From: Microbacterium sorbitolivorans
GTDB taxonomy: Bacteria; Actinomycetota; Actinomycetes; Actinomycetales; Microbacteriaceae
Direction: 5' to 3'
DNA: 64,000 bases
Assembly (NCBI RefSeq): GCF_003327285.1
Contig: NZ_KZ848473.1
Span: forward strand, 558,001-622,000
The notes under the pieces were generated by a model. It saw only the letters and a list, made by a program, of their open reading frames with translations. It did not search any database and was not told where the DNA came from. Both the position numbers and the translations under genes were made by a program. Of the stretch, positions 56,301-64,000 are shown in pieces (within the stretch, counting starts at the first letter, position 1; every line of letters starts with the position of its first letter).

Positions 56301-57260
56301 ATGCCCATGTCGCCCTATGTCCGCTCGCTACGCGAACGCGTTGGCCACGATCTTCTGCTCCTCCCGGCGGTCTCCGCGGTGATCCGCGATGGTGCCGGAC
56401 GCGTGCTCCTCGCCCGCCCGCAGGGGAGCGATCGCTGGGCTCTCGTGGGCGGTGGCCTCGAGCCCGGCGAAGAGCCCGCGGATGCGCTCGTCAGAGAGAT
56501 CCGCGAGGAACTCGGAGCCGAGGGGATCGTCGGACGCATCATCGGCGTCTACGGCGGCGAGGACCTGTTCGTCACGTACCCGAACGGCGACCGGTGCGCC
56601 TATGTGACGACCGCCTATGAGGTACGCCTGACGACGGACGTACTTAGCCTTGAGGACGACGAGCTCCGCGAGGCCGCCTGGTTCACCCTCGAAGAAGTCG
56701 CCGGACTCGACCTTCAGCGTCACGCCTCACGGATCCTTTCAGATGCGCGGCCTCAGCGCTCGGCGAAGTACCGGATCGGCTTCGCGATGCCGCAGGACTT
56801 CGCTGCCCTCGAAGAGATCGAGCGCGCAGCGGACGCTCTCTTTCTCGAGCGCTTCCGTCCGGCGGCGTGGCCGCCGCCGGCGTCGCGCGCGGCGGATCCG
56901 GGATTCGTCGTGGTCGCGGCCGGCGACGAACTCCTCGGCTTCGCACATGTGCTCGAGATCGACGGTCTCGCTCACCTCGAGCAGGTGTCTGTCCTGCCCG
57001 ATCACGGCGGACGGGGAATCGGAAGGGTGCTCGTCGAGACCGCGAAGGCTGAGGCGCGCACCCGCGGGTACGACCGTCTAACGCTTCGTACCTATGCGGA
57101 TGTGCCGTGGAATGCGCCGTTTTACGCGAAGCTTGGATTTGCGGTCGAAGATCCCGCCACGGACTTTCACCGCGCTCTGGTGGCAACGGAGGAGCGGCTC
57201 GGCCTGGATCGATACAGCGCCCGGGTGCAGATGGGGATCGCCCTCGGCTCAGGGGAGTAG
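56301..57260 (+). CDS. NUDIX hydrolase-GNAT acetyltransferase fusion protein
   Basis: A 319-residue two-domain protein. Residues ~20-150 are a NUDIX hydrolase with the complete box GGGLEPGEEPADALVREIREELGAE. Residues ~160-300 are a GNAT domain (VVAAGDELLGFAHVLEIDGLAHLEQVSVLPDHGGRGIGRVLVETAKAEA, LTLRTYADVPWNAPFYAKLGFAVED). The join (SDARPQRSAKYRIGFAMPQDF) is short and both cores are intact, so the fusion looks genuine. Substrates are unknown. The last 12 bases overlap the convergent GNAT-APH fusion gene. Confidence 0.88.
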   Translation: MPMSPYVRSLRERVGHDLLLLPAVSAVIRDGAGRVLLARPQGSDRWALVGGGLEPGEEPADALVREIREELGAEGIVGRIIGVYGGEDLFVTYPNGDRCAYVTTAYEVRLTTDVLSLEDDELREAAWFTLEEVAGLDLQRHASRILSDARPQRSAKYRIGFAMPQDFAALEEIERAADALFLERFRPAAWPPPASRAADPGFVVVAAGDELLGFAHVLEIDGLAHLEQVSVLPDHGGRGIGRVLVETAKAEARTRGYDRLTLRTYADVPWNAPFYAKLGFAVEDPATDFHRALVATEERLGLDRYSARVQMGIALGSGE

Positions 57261-58532
57261 CGCCGCCGCCCAGACACCTTCGTGTTGCTCGACGTACTCT
57301 GCGACGCGCTTCCAGTGTTCGCCGTGGCCGGCGACGTACATCGACGCCCACGGCTCTCGACTCGCTTCGTGGGACGTGCGAAGCAGACGGTACATTGCCG
57401 CCGCACGCCGATGCATCGTGTGGGGGAGTGCTGCCCGGATCGCCTCGTCCGCACGATAGCCGTCGACGAACGCAGCGAGGTCGCGTGCCGCCTCGTGCGG
57501 ATCGCGATCCGCGGCGTTGAGTGTGAACGTCTGCGCGGCGTAGGCGAGATCCCAGAGCCGGGTGCTCGGGCCGGCTCCGTCCCAATCGATGAATACCCAG
57601 CGTTCGCCCGTCAGAAGGTTCCACGGCGCGAGGTCGTTATGGCAGATCAGACGGGCGTCCGGAGGTTCCAACAGGGTCTCCCACGGCGCGTCGACCGGCG
57701 GAGCATACGACGCGCTGGCGTCATGAATCGCGCGAACCATCGCACCGACGCGCTGAAGCTCGGCATGAGTGAACGGATCACGACCCATCGCAAGGGGACC
57801 CTCGACGTACTCGATGATCTGCCTGCTTTGTTCGTCGCGACCATGGATCCGCGGAACGTCGATGCCAGACTCCCGGAGGCTTCGCACAAAGTCCGCGACG
57901 CTCGGCGTCGACGCCGTCCATGGCTTCCGCACGGTGTCACCGATCCGTACAACGGCGCCGCTGGCGTTCCCGCCGGCTAGTGGGATCTCGTCGAGCGCGA
58001 GTTCGAACAGCAAGCTCGTTCGGACGGATCCATCGGGACGAATGATCTTCTCCAGCCGGGTGCCGCGGGGGAGAGCGCCGAGTTTCGCGATCGCGCGCGC
58101 GGATCGGCGGTTGCGCTCATCGGTCTGGAAGACGATGCGCGTGGCGCCCGCGTTGCGGGCTGCCTCGATCATGAGCCGCTTAATCCGGGCGTTGAGACCG
58201 GATCCCCACGTCGACGGCGCCATATAGGTCGCACCGATCTCGAGCGCGTCGGGTTCCTCCGGAAGGACGAAGTGCGATGTCGTTCCCACGACCGCGCCGG
58301 CGTGACGGATCAGCCAGGTGCGGCAGAGAGGTGGATTACCGCTGATCCGCGCGACCATCCGTCGGCGTAGCTCGGCGGGATCCGCGGGTGCCCCGCCGGG
58401 CACGTGCTCCCACACAGCACGAGTCAACGCGGCATAGAGTTCATCGACATCGTCTCCGACGGCGAACGGTGTCAGCAACGCGTCGCCCTCAGAAAGCGCC
58501 TCAGGCAGGGCGCGCAACAGGTCTAGCGACAT
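57249..58532 (-). CDS. GNAT acetyltransferase-aminoglycoside phosphotransferase-like fusion protein
   Basis: 427 residues. Residues 1-~180 form a RimJ/RimL-like GNAT domain (TWLIRHAGAVVGTTSHFVLPEEPDALEIGATYMAPSTWGSGLNARIKRLM, FQTDERNRRSARAIAKLGAL). Residues ~195-427 form an APH-type kinase fold with the Brenner-type loop ICHNDLAPWNLL and metal-binding VFIDWDGAGPSTRLWDLAYA. The APH domain lacks an obvious N-terminal nucleotide lysine lobe, so it may be partial. A modifying role on a small molecule is inferred. The HIT gene lies upstream with five bases between. Confidence 0.87.
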   Translation of the reverse strand: MSLDLLRALPEALSEGDALLTPFAVGDDVDELYAALTRAVWEHVPGGAPADPAELRRRMVARISGNPPLCRTWLIRHAGAVVGTTSHFVLPEEPDALEIGATYMAPSTWGSGLNARIKRLMIEAARNAGATRIVFQTDERNRRSARAIAKLGALPRGTRLEKIIRPDGSVRTSLLFELALDEIPLAGGNASGAVVRIGDTVRKPWTASTPSVADFVRSLRESGIDVPRIHGRDEQSRQIIEYVEGPLAMGRDPFTHAELQRVGAMVRAIHDASASYAPPVDAPWETLLEPPDARLICHNDLAPWNLLTGERWVFIDWDGAGPSTRLWDLAYAAQTFTLNAADRDPHEAARDLAAFVDGYRADEAIRAALPHTMHRRAAAMYRLLRTSHEASREPWASMYVAGHGEHWKRVAEYVEQHEGVWAAALLP

Positions 58533-58537
58533 GCGAG

Positions 58538-59041
58538 TCAGCCTAGCGGCGTGCCGAGTTCGCCGAAGTCGATCGGCTCGCCGAGTTCACGCCGTAGCAG
58601 CTGACCAAAGTGTGCTCGTTCGTCAGGGGTGACCCATTCCGATTCGCGGTGCCGAAGATAGAGCTCATCGCCCACGAATCGCGGGAACACATGCACGTGC
58701 ACGTGCCACACGTCTTGATCGCCCGCAGGTTCGTTGTGCTGACGGATCGAGGTGCCCTCGCAGTCGTATGACGCCCGTACACCCGTTGCGATGCGCTGCG
58801 TGAGGTCCCAGAGGTCATGGCCGATATCCGAGGGGAGGGCATAGATGTTCTCTACGTGCATGCGAGGCATGACGAGTACAGCGCCGGGATTGTTCGGCCA
58901 CCACTTCGGCGCGACACGGGCATACGCGTGTTCACTGACGGCGACGATGTCCGATGGCCGATTCCACTCGTCGAAGTTCCCTCGCTGCAGCTGGCAGAAC
59001 GGACAGACATACTGTTGGGGCTCATGCGACCTCGTGGCCAT
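58538..59041 (-). CDS. HIT family protein (histidine triad hydrolase)
   Basis: A 167-residue protein with a zinc-binding CPFCQ near the start, LVMPRMHVENIYALP, and the triad WHVHVHVFPRF containing HxHxH. HIT proteins hydrolyse AMP from nucleotide conjugates. ATG 59041 was chosen over an in-frame ATG at 59056 because it begins nearer the conserved Cys pair. The 158-base gap to the phosphotransferase gene (59042-59199) shows no clear promoter. It is upstream of the GNAT-APH gene on the same strand and probably shares its transcript. Confidence 0.9.
   Translation of the reverse strand: MATRSHEPQQYVCPFCQLQRGNFDEWNRPSDIVAVSEHAYARVAPKWWPNNPGAVLVMPRMHVENIYALPSDIGHDLWDLTQRIATGVRASYDCEGTSIRQHNEPAGDQDVWHVHVHVFPRFVGDELYLRHRESEWVTPDERAHFGQLLRRELGEPIDFGELGTPLG
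58540..58545 (-). promoter_or_regulatory. Leaderless-type -10 element (TAGGCT) of the GNAT-APH gene
   Basis: On the minus strand TAGGCT ends seven bases before ATG 58532 and lies within the last codons of the HIT gene, giving an internal promoter. Confidence 0.45.
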
Positions 59042-59199
59042 GCTCGATCTTCGCACGCGAGCGGGCCGAACAATCCGCTAACAGCACCAGTAGCGGAGCT
59101 TCGGAAGTGCGTAGCGCGATTGGTGACGACGTCCGAGGGGAGCGTCGGCCAAGCGTGAACTGACATAATGTGCATTATCGGCAATACCGCTGATGCGCG

Positions 59200-60054
59200 T
59201 CAGAACAGCGCCAGCGCCTCGCTGAGCTTTCGATGGCCCTGCGCTTCGAACTTTTCGTCTTTGACTTGATACGCCCACGCCGCGGTACCGATCGCTTCGC
59301 CGAGCAGCTCCAAACGCCACAGCTCGGGATCCCGCGGATCCTCGCCATACCCGTCGAGGAACGCATGCTCGAGATCCGGACGTCCTCGCCATTCCTTCAC
59401 CGCGAGTCTCGTCAGGTCGCTCGAAGCGGCGCGATACGCGAACCGGCCGAAGTCGATTGCCTTGACGAAGCCGTCATCGATCAGCCAATTGCGCGTATGC
59501 CAGTCCCCGTGCGTCGGCACGAGCCGCACGGGCAGCGCGGATGCGGACTTGAGAATCTCCGCGGACCGTCGCACGAGCTCCGCCGCGATCCGGTGCTCGG
59601 TCGCAAGCCAGCGGGACGCGCGATCCAGGATGGTCCTGACATAATCCTCGCCGCCCGGCGCGGGCGCCGCCGAGTGCATGAGCCGAAGCATCGCCCCAGC
59701 CTGCCGATGGACGTCCGCCGACAGCTCCAGTCCGCTCCCCTGCACCAGCACTCCCGTCTGATATTCCAGAACGAGCAGATTCAGAGCCCCGTCGGTGTGC
59801 AGCATGCGTGATGTGCGACCGACGGCGACGAGCGGCTCGGTCCCACCCCGATGGGCCGCGATCTCCCGGCCGATGTGATGATTTCCCGGCCCCGCGGTCT
59901 TCACGATGACGTCGCCGACCGGCGAGCGTACGTGCAGCACGACGGTGTCGACGAGGCCCCAGGAGAGGTTCGCGACGAGCTCGCTCTCTCCGATCCACCG
60001 CGTCACCCGCTCCGCCTTCGCCGAATCCAGCACGCCGCCGCTCCAATTCATCAC
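59200..60054 (-). CDS. APH-type phosphotransferase family protein
   Basis: A 284-residue kinase-fold protein with the catalytic loop LVPTHGDWHTRNWLIDDG and metal-binding VKAIDFGRFAYRAASSDL. An N-terminal strand-rich lobe (VVLHVRSPVGDVIVKTAG) carries a likely nucleotide lysine. This is the aminoglycoside/choline kinase-like group; the substrate is unknown. GTG 60054 is preferred because TAGCTT ends six bases before it; ATG 60051 is the alternative. It is divergent from the M20 peptidase gene across 44 bases. Confidence 0.87.
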   Translation of the reverse strand: MMNWSGGVLDSAKAERVTRWIGESELVANLSWGLVDTVVLHVRSPVGDVIVKTAGPGNHHIGREIAAHRGGTEPLVAVGRTSRMLHTDGALNLLVLEYQTGVLVQGSGLELSADVHRQAGAMLRLMHSAAPAPGGEDYVRTILDRASRWLATEHRIAAELVRRSAEILKSASALPVRLVPTHGDWHTRNWLIDDGFVKAIDFGRFAYRAASSDLTRLAVKEWRGRPDLEHAFLDGYGEDPRDPELWRLELLGEAIGTAAWAYQVKDEKFEAQGHRKLSEALALF

Positions 60055-60060
60055 CGCGCC

Positions 60061-60066
60061 AAGCTA
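60061..60066 (-). promoter_or_regulatory. Leaderless-type -10 element (TAGCTT)
   Basis: On the minus strand TAGCTT ends six bases before GTG 60054 of the phosphotransferase gene and supports that start over ATG 60051. Confidence 0.4.
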
Positions 60067-60086
60067 CCATCGCTCGACAGTCGCGA

Positions 60087-60092
60087 TACGCT
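60087..60092 (+). promoter_or_regulatory. Leaderless-type -10 element (TACGCT)
   Basis: TACGCT ends six bases before ATG 60099 of the M20 peptidase gene. Divergent elements lie 21 bases apart. Confidence 0.5.
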
Positions 60093-60098
60093 CACGCC

Positions 60099-61409
60099 AT
60101 GACACAGTCGGCGCCCCTCGCTGAGCGACTCGCGCGCATGATTCGGATCCCGACGGTCCTGGGACGCGGCGACGGCCCGTTCGACGAGTTCGTCGCATTG
60201 CTCGAAGAGCTCTACCCACGGGTCCACACCGTGCTGGAGCGGGAGCGGATCACAGACCGCGGGCTCCTGTTCCGCTGGCGCGGAGCGACGGAAGCCGAGC
60301 CGCTCGTCCTCATGGCCCACTACGACGTCGTGCCCGCGAACCCGGACGAATGGGGCGAGGACCCATTCGGCGGTCGCATCGCCGACGGCTGGGTGCACGG
60401 GCGGGGCGCGCTCGACGACAAGGGCCCGCTACTCGTCATCCTCGAGGCGGCGGAAACCCTTCTTGAACAGGGCTTCTCCCCCGCGCGCGACGTGTATCTC
60501 TCGTTCGGTGGCAACGAGGAGACCTACGGCGAGGCGGCGCAGCGGATCGCACAGACGCTGGCCGAGCGCCGCATCCGTCCGTGGCTCGTGGTCGACGAGG
60601 GCGGCGCGGTGGTCGGCGCGCCGCTCCCCTTCACGCGCGGCCGCGCGGCGATGATCGGCACGGGCGAAAAGGGCGTCGCGACGCTGAGGCTCGACGCGAC
60701 CAGCGACCCCGGCCACGCGTCGGCGCCGCACGGCATCAGCGCGATCGAGCGGCTGGCGCGCGCCACGACGCGCCTTCGCCCGTCGACCTTCCGCCCGCGC
60801 ACCCCGGAGACCATCACGCGCATGCTCGGATCCCTCGCCGATACGGCGAGCGGGCCCGCGCGGATCCTCTACCGCGCGCTCTCGCGCAGCGGCTTCCTTG
60901 CGGGCCGCGTCTTCGCGACCCTCGGCGGCGAGCCGGCCGCGCTCGTGCGGACGACGATTGCGGCGACGATGCAGGACGGCGGATCCGCCCCCAACGTGTT
61001 GCCGGCCGACGCGAGCGTGCGGTTCAACCTACGGATCATCCCGGGCGAAACCGTCGATAGCGTCACGCGGCGCGTGGCGCGCCGGATCAACGACGATGGG
61101 GTGTCGATCGCGATCGAGGAGGGCTCGGATCCGACGAGCCTCTCCCCCGCCGACGGGCCGCAGTTCGGTGCCATCGCTGCGGCGATCCGCGCGGCATACC
61201 CCGACGCGGTGCCGACGCCGTACCTCATGATGCAGGCCTCCGACGCCCGCCACTTTCACGCGATATCCGACCACGTGTACCGCTTCGCTCCCCTCGAGAT
61301 GTCGTCCGAGCAGCGCGCCTCGATCCACGGCGTCGGCGAACGCGTCAGTGTCGGCAGCCTCGAGAGCGGCCGCGACTTCCACATCGCGCTGATCCGGGGC
61401 CTGTCGTGA
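60099..61409 (+). CDS. M20 family metallopeptidase (PM20D1-like)
   Basis: A 436-residue di-zinc peptidase. The metal-binding set is LVLMAHYDVVPANPDEW, VHGRGALDDKGPLL, GNEETYG and VVDEGGAV, and the C-terminal ligand lies in FAPLEMSSEQRASIHGVGERV. A dimerisation domain (EKGVATLRLDATSDPGHASAP) interrupts the catalytic domain. The order and size match the PM20D1/carboxypeptidase Ss1 branch, which hydrolyses N-acylated amino acids or peptides. No signal peptide is seen. It overlaps the MFS gene by four bases (GTGA), so they form an operon. Confidence 0.92.
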   Translation: MTQSAPLAERLARMIRIPTVLGRGDGPFDEFVALLEELYPRVHTVLERERITDRGLLFRWRGATEAEPLVLMAHYDVVPANPDEWGEDPFGGRIADGWVHGRGALDDKGPLLVILEAAETLLEQGFSPARDVYLSFGGNEETYGEAAQRIAQTLAERRIRPWLVVDEGGAVVGAPLPFTRGRAAMIGTGEKGVATLRLDATSDPGHASAPHGISAIERLARATTRLRPSTFRPRTPETITRMLGSLADTASGPARILYRALSRSGFLAGRVFATLGGEPAALVRTTIAATMQDGGSAPNVLPADASVRFNLRIIPGETVDSVTRRVARRINDDGVSIAIEEGSDPTSLSPADGPQFGAIAAAIRAAYPDAVPTPYLMMQASDARHFHAISDHVYRFAPLEMSSEQRASIHGVGERVSVGSLESGRDFHIALIRGLS

Positions 61410-62851
61410 GGGTCTGGGCGGTCGTCGGCTTTCTCGCCGCGGTCGAGTTCACGAGCGGCATCCTCCAGGGCTACTACACGCCGATGCTCACCGATATCGC
61501 CCGGGCCCTCGGCATCCACGACGCAGACGTGAACTGGTTCGAGGGCACGCAGCTCATGCTCTCGGCGCTCGTCGTTCCGGCGTTCGCGAAGCTCGGCGAC
61601 ATGGTCGGGCACAAGAGGATGCTCCTCATCTCGACCGCGATCGTGGCGATCGCCTCGCTCGCGCTGCCCTTCGCTATGACCTTCGCGGTCTTCCTCGCAT
61701 GCTGGGCGATCCAGGGCGTGTACGTCGTCTGGCTCCCACTCGAGGTCGCGCTCATCTACTCGCGCGCGCACTCGGCCGGCTTCGGGTGGCGCCGCGGCGA
61801 GGCCTATTCGATGGGATCCACCGAGCCCGCGGCCGTCACCGCGAAGGCAGCCGGCGTGCTCGTCGCGGCGCTCGAGGCCGGCGCCATCATCGGCGCGCTC
61901 GCGGGCGGCGCGCTCGTTGACGCGTTCGACCTGCGCATCGTGCTCCTGGTTCCTGGCATCGCCGTCGCGGCGTGCTTCTTCGTCATCCTCTTCGGCGTGC
62001 GCGAGGCGGGCCCCGCCACGGGTGGGCGCCTCGACACCACGGGCCTCGCGCTCGTCTCGCTCGCCCTCATCGCCTTCACGGGCGGCCTCAGCCTGCTGCG
62101 CATCGAGGGCCCGGCGAGCCCGCTCGCCTGGGGCGTTACGGCGCTCGGCCTCGCCCTCCTCGTGCCCTTCGTCTTCTGGGAACGCCGCCAAGCGGATCCG
62201 GTGATCGACGTGAAGATGTTCATTAACCCGTCGCTCTGGCCGGTCTTCCTCACGGCCGGGCTCTTCGGTGTCAGCGTGCTCGGCGCACAGGCGCCGCTGT
62301 CGACCTTTGCGCGCACGGATCCGTCGGTCACGGGTTACGGGCTCGGAACCGAGGGCTTCGCGACCTCGCTCATTATTGGCATCTACCTCATCGCGATGAT
62401 CGTGGGCGCGCTGCTCTACCCGCGCCTCGCAAACCTCACGAGCCCGCGGCTCGCGCTCATCGTCGCGGCGATTCTCGTCGGCGCGGGCTATCTGCTCTTC
62501 CTCCCCCTGCACGCGACGTACGCCCAGGTCGTGACCAACATGGTCATCGCGGGGCTCGGATCCGGTGCCCTCGTCGCGTCGCTCCCGGCGACCGCGGCCG
62601 CCGCCGCTCCCCCGTCGCAGACCGGCGTCGCGACGGGGCTCACGAATTCGGTCAAGACCGTCGGTGGCGCGATCGCGTCGTGCGCCTTCGGCATCGCGTT
62701 GTCGACGGGTCTCGCAACCGGGACCGCCGGATCCCTCACGGGCTACCTGACGGTATGGACAGTGTGCGGCGTCACGGCGTTCGCTGCCGCCGTCGCTCTA
62801 TTGGTGGTGCCGAGGAACGCGTTTCGCGACGCCGCGCGACAAAATATATAA
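61406..62851 (+). CDS. MFS transporter (14-helix EmrB/QacA type)
   Basis: A 481-residue carrier with 14 predicted helices. Loop 2-3 has AKLGDMVGHKRMLL (GD-x-x-GhkR). The first helix carries TSGILQGYYTPMLTDIARAL, and a long central region fits the DHA2 group of drug exporters. GTG 61406 overlaps the M20 stop, so the peptidase and transporter are translated together, possibly to export or import a peptide or acyl-amino acid. It ends in an AT-rich patch that contains the palindrome for the next gene. Confidence 0.87.
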   Translation: MRVWAVVGFLAAVEFTSGILQGYYTPMLTDIARALGIHDADVNWFEGTQLMLSALVVPAFAKLGDMVGHKRMLLISTAIVAIASLALPFAMTFAVFLACWAIQGVYVVWLPLEVALIYSRAHSAGFGWRRGEAYSMGSTEPAAVTAKAAGVLVAALEAGAIIGALAGGALVDAFDLRIVLLVPGIAVAACFFVILFGVREAGPATGGRLDTTGLALVSLALIAFTGGLSLLRIEGPASPLAWGVTALGLALLVPFVFWERRQADPVIDVKMFINPSLWPVFLTAGLFGVSVLGAQAPLSTFARTDPSVTGYGLGTEGFATSLIIGIYLIAMIVGALLYPRLANLTSPRLALIVAAILVGAGYLLFLPLHATYAQVVTNMVIAGLGSGALVASLPATAAAAAPPSQTGVATGLTNSVKTVGGAIASCAFGIALSTGLATGTAGSLTGYLTVWTVCGVTAFAAAVALLVVPRNAFRDAARQNI

Positions 62852-62852
62852 G

Positions 62853-62864
62853 TTACATATGTAA
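62853..62864. promoter_or_regulatory. Candidate MarR operator
   Basis: TTACATATGTAA is a perfect 12-bp palindrome in an AT-rich stretch of 30 bases directly after the MFS stop and 10 bases before the marR ATG. It is placed to repress marR and the second MFS gene. Confidence 0.6.
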
Positions 62865-62874
62865 TAATCCCCTT

Positions 62875-63324
62875 ATGGATTTCACGCCGACCGACGCGGC
62901 CCGCCTCTCGCTGTTGATCGAGCAGCTCGTACGCGCCATTCGGCCGCTCGCCACCGACGACGCGCTCTCGCAGGCCGCCGCGGCGGTGCTGAGTAGGCTC
63001 GACGCAACGGGGCCCGGCGGGGTGACCGACCTCGCGCGAGCCGAGGGTGTCAGTCAACCCGCCATGACGCAACTCGTGGCGCGGCTCAACGACGATGGGC
63101 TCCTCTCGCGCACTCCCTCGCCGACGGATCGCCGTTCGGTCGTCGTCACCCTCACGGACGCAGGGCGCGCGGCGCTCGCCACACGCCGAGCACGCCGCAC
63201 CGAGTTCATCAGGGACAGCCTGATGGAACTCGACGGCGGCGAGCAGCGAGCGATCGTCGCGGCACTCCCCGCCCTCGGTCGCCTCGTCGAGGCCACGCGT
63301 GAGCGGGGCGCGGCGGGTGAGTGA
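62875..63324 (+). CDS. MarR-family transcriptional regulator
   Basis: A 149-residue winged-helix regulator. The recognition region is TDLARAEGVSQPAMTQLVARLNDDGLLSRTPSPTDRRSVVVTLTDAGRAAL, with the conserved D-R-R wing. These proteins form dimers on palindromes and release DNA on binding phenolic or drug ligands. A perfect palindrome lies 10 bases before the start. The last codons overlap the GTG of the second MFS gene by eight bases, so regulator and exporter are co-translated. The upstream M20-MFS operon may share the control. Confidence 0.9.
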   Translation: MDFTPTDAARLSLLIEQLVRAIRPLATDDALSQAAAAVLSRLDATGPGGVTDLARAEGVSQPAMTQLVARLNDDGLLSRTPSPTDRRSVVVTLTDAGRAALATRRARRTEFIRDSLMELDGGEQRAIVAALPALGRLVEATRERGAAGE

Positions 63325-64000
63325 GGCAGCCGCTGCGCACTGGAAGCGCAATCTATTCGTCAGCGCGGCGGGATCCTTCACCACCGTCGCAGGCATCACG
63401 CTCGTTCTGCCGATCCTGCCGCTCTTCGTCGAAGACCTCGGCGTGAGCGACACCGCCGCGGTCACGACATGGTCGGGCATCGCCTACTCGGCCACCTTCC
63501 TCACCGCCGCGCTCACGGCGCCCCTTTGGGGCCACCTCGGCGACAAGTACGGCCGAAAGTCGATGCTCATCCGCGCGAGCCTCGGCATGGCGATCGCGAT
63601 GTCGCTCATCGGCCTCGCGCAGGATGTTTGGCAGCTGGTCGCGCTCCGCCTCCTCGCAGGCCTCCTCGGCGGATACTCCTCCGGATCCATGATCCTCGTC
63701 GCCGCGCAGACACCGAAGGAAAAGTCGGCGTGGGCGCTCGGTGTGCTGTCATCCGCGATCATGGCGGGCAACATCGCGGGCCCCCTTCTGGGCGGAACGA
63801 TGGCCGAACTGTTCGGCGTGAAAACGGCGTTCTTCGCGGTCGGCGCGCTCATCTTCATCGCCTTTCTCGGCACCGCGTTCCTCCTCAAGGAGGACCCCCG
63901 CCCACCGCGCGCTAAGCGGGTGAAGAAGGCGGGAGGGTGGCGCGCACTCCCCCACAAGTCGACGATCCTGGCGCTCCTCGGGCTCTCGGCCATCCTCATG
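63317..64000 (+). CDS. MFS transporter (multidrug/tetracycline-resistance type), cut by window end
   Basis: The first 228 codons are present. GTG 63317 overlaps the marR stop by eight bases. The N-terminus VSEAAAAHWKRNLFVSAAGSFTTV leads into helix 1. The conserved loop is APLWGHLGDKYGRKSMLIRA (GD-x-x-GRK), and the motif C region SSAIMAGNIAGPLLGGTMAELFG is visible near helix 5, as expected for DHA1 drug:proton antiporters. It is likely the target of MarR control. The frame is open at the window end. Confidence 0.88.
   Translation, partial: MSEAAAAHWKRNLFVSAAGSFTTVAGITLVLPILPLFVEDLGVSDTAAVTTWSGIAYSATFLTAALTAPLWGHLGDKYGRKSMLIRASLGMAIAMSLIGLAQDVWQLVALRLLAGLLGGYSSGSMILVAAQTPKEKSAWALGVLSSAIMAGNIAGPLLGGTMAELFGVKTAFFAVGALIFIAFLGTAFLLKEDPRPPRAKRVKKAGGWRALPHKSTILALLGLSAILM

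Overview
The window is a 64 kb piece of a chromosome from a very GC-rich actinobacterium, most likely a member of Microbacteriaceae close to Microbacterium. The basis is the gene order trp - lgt - gltBD - pyk - tRNA-Leu - pdtaR - polA, the HGxxPAAW small membrane protein, a resuscitation-promoting factor with LysM, an F420-type oxidoreductase, frequent GTG starts and GC-ending codons. No rRNA, CRISPR array, insertion sequence or prophage was seen, and no stretch over about 300 bases lacks a gene.

Region 1 (1-16.1 kb) is housekeeping: the end of a Trp-associated membrane protein gene, an HGxxPAAW protein, trpC-trpB-trpA with overlapping stop/start codons, lgt, glutamate synthase gltB-gltD behind a folded leader, pyk, tRNA-Leu(CAA), the ANTAR regulator pdtaR, a hotdog thioesterase and polA. 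Region 2 (16.1-34.7 kb) is transport, signalling and metabolism: kdpE and a truncated kdpD-like kinase beside an APC permease, a DUF885 peptidase-like protein, an NiaP-like MFS carrier with a palindromic operator, a MATE exporter, an SGNH hydrolase, an LLM flavoenzyme, rpf with a long structured regulatory region, gdhA, dgt, helD and a flavohemoprotein. Glutamate synthase and glutamate dehydrogenase in the same window give two routes of ammonium assimilation.

Region 3 (34.7-64 kb) is more variable: a decayed DUF222-HNH gene, ogt, DUF1992, a sulfatase-modifying-factor-like protein, a lipoprotein, hrpB, HAD, F420 and alpha/beta-hydrolase proteins, methyltransferases, NUDIX and GNAT proteins, and the ribulose-monophosphate pair hxlB-hxlA facing an unusual ATPase-LuxR regulator. 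It continues with an aspartate carbamoyltransferase fused to a DNA-binding-like domain behind a 27-bp palindrome, a BASS/ACR3 permease, a DszC-like flavoenzyme, two NUDIX/GNAT/APH fusion proteins, a HIT protein, an M20 peptidase and two MFS exporters flanking a MarR repressor.

Two genome-scale signals cross all regions. The palindrome GGATCC occurs about 140 times by eye, several-fold above what base composition predicts, in all three codon phases and between genes, resembling a highly iterated palindrome such as HIP1 of cyanobacteria. Many genes carry a TAnnnT -10 element ending 6-7 bases before the start codon, the geometry of leaderless transcripts. The most unusual single loci are the HTH-carbamoyltransferase with its palindrome, a 17-bp inverted repeat that covers a GNAT start codon, and an 88-bp long inverted repeat after hxlA.
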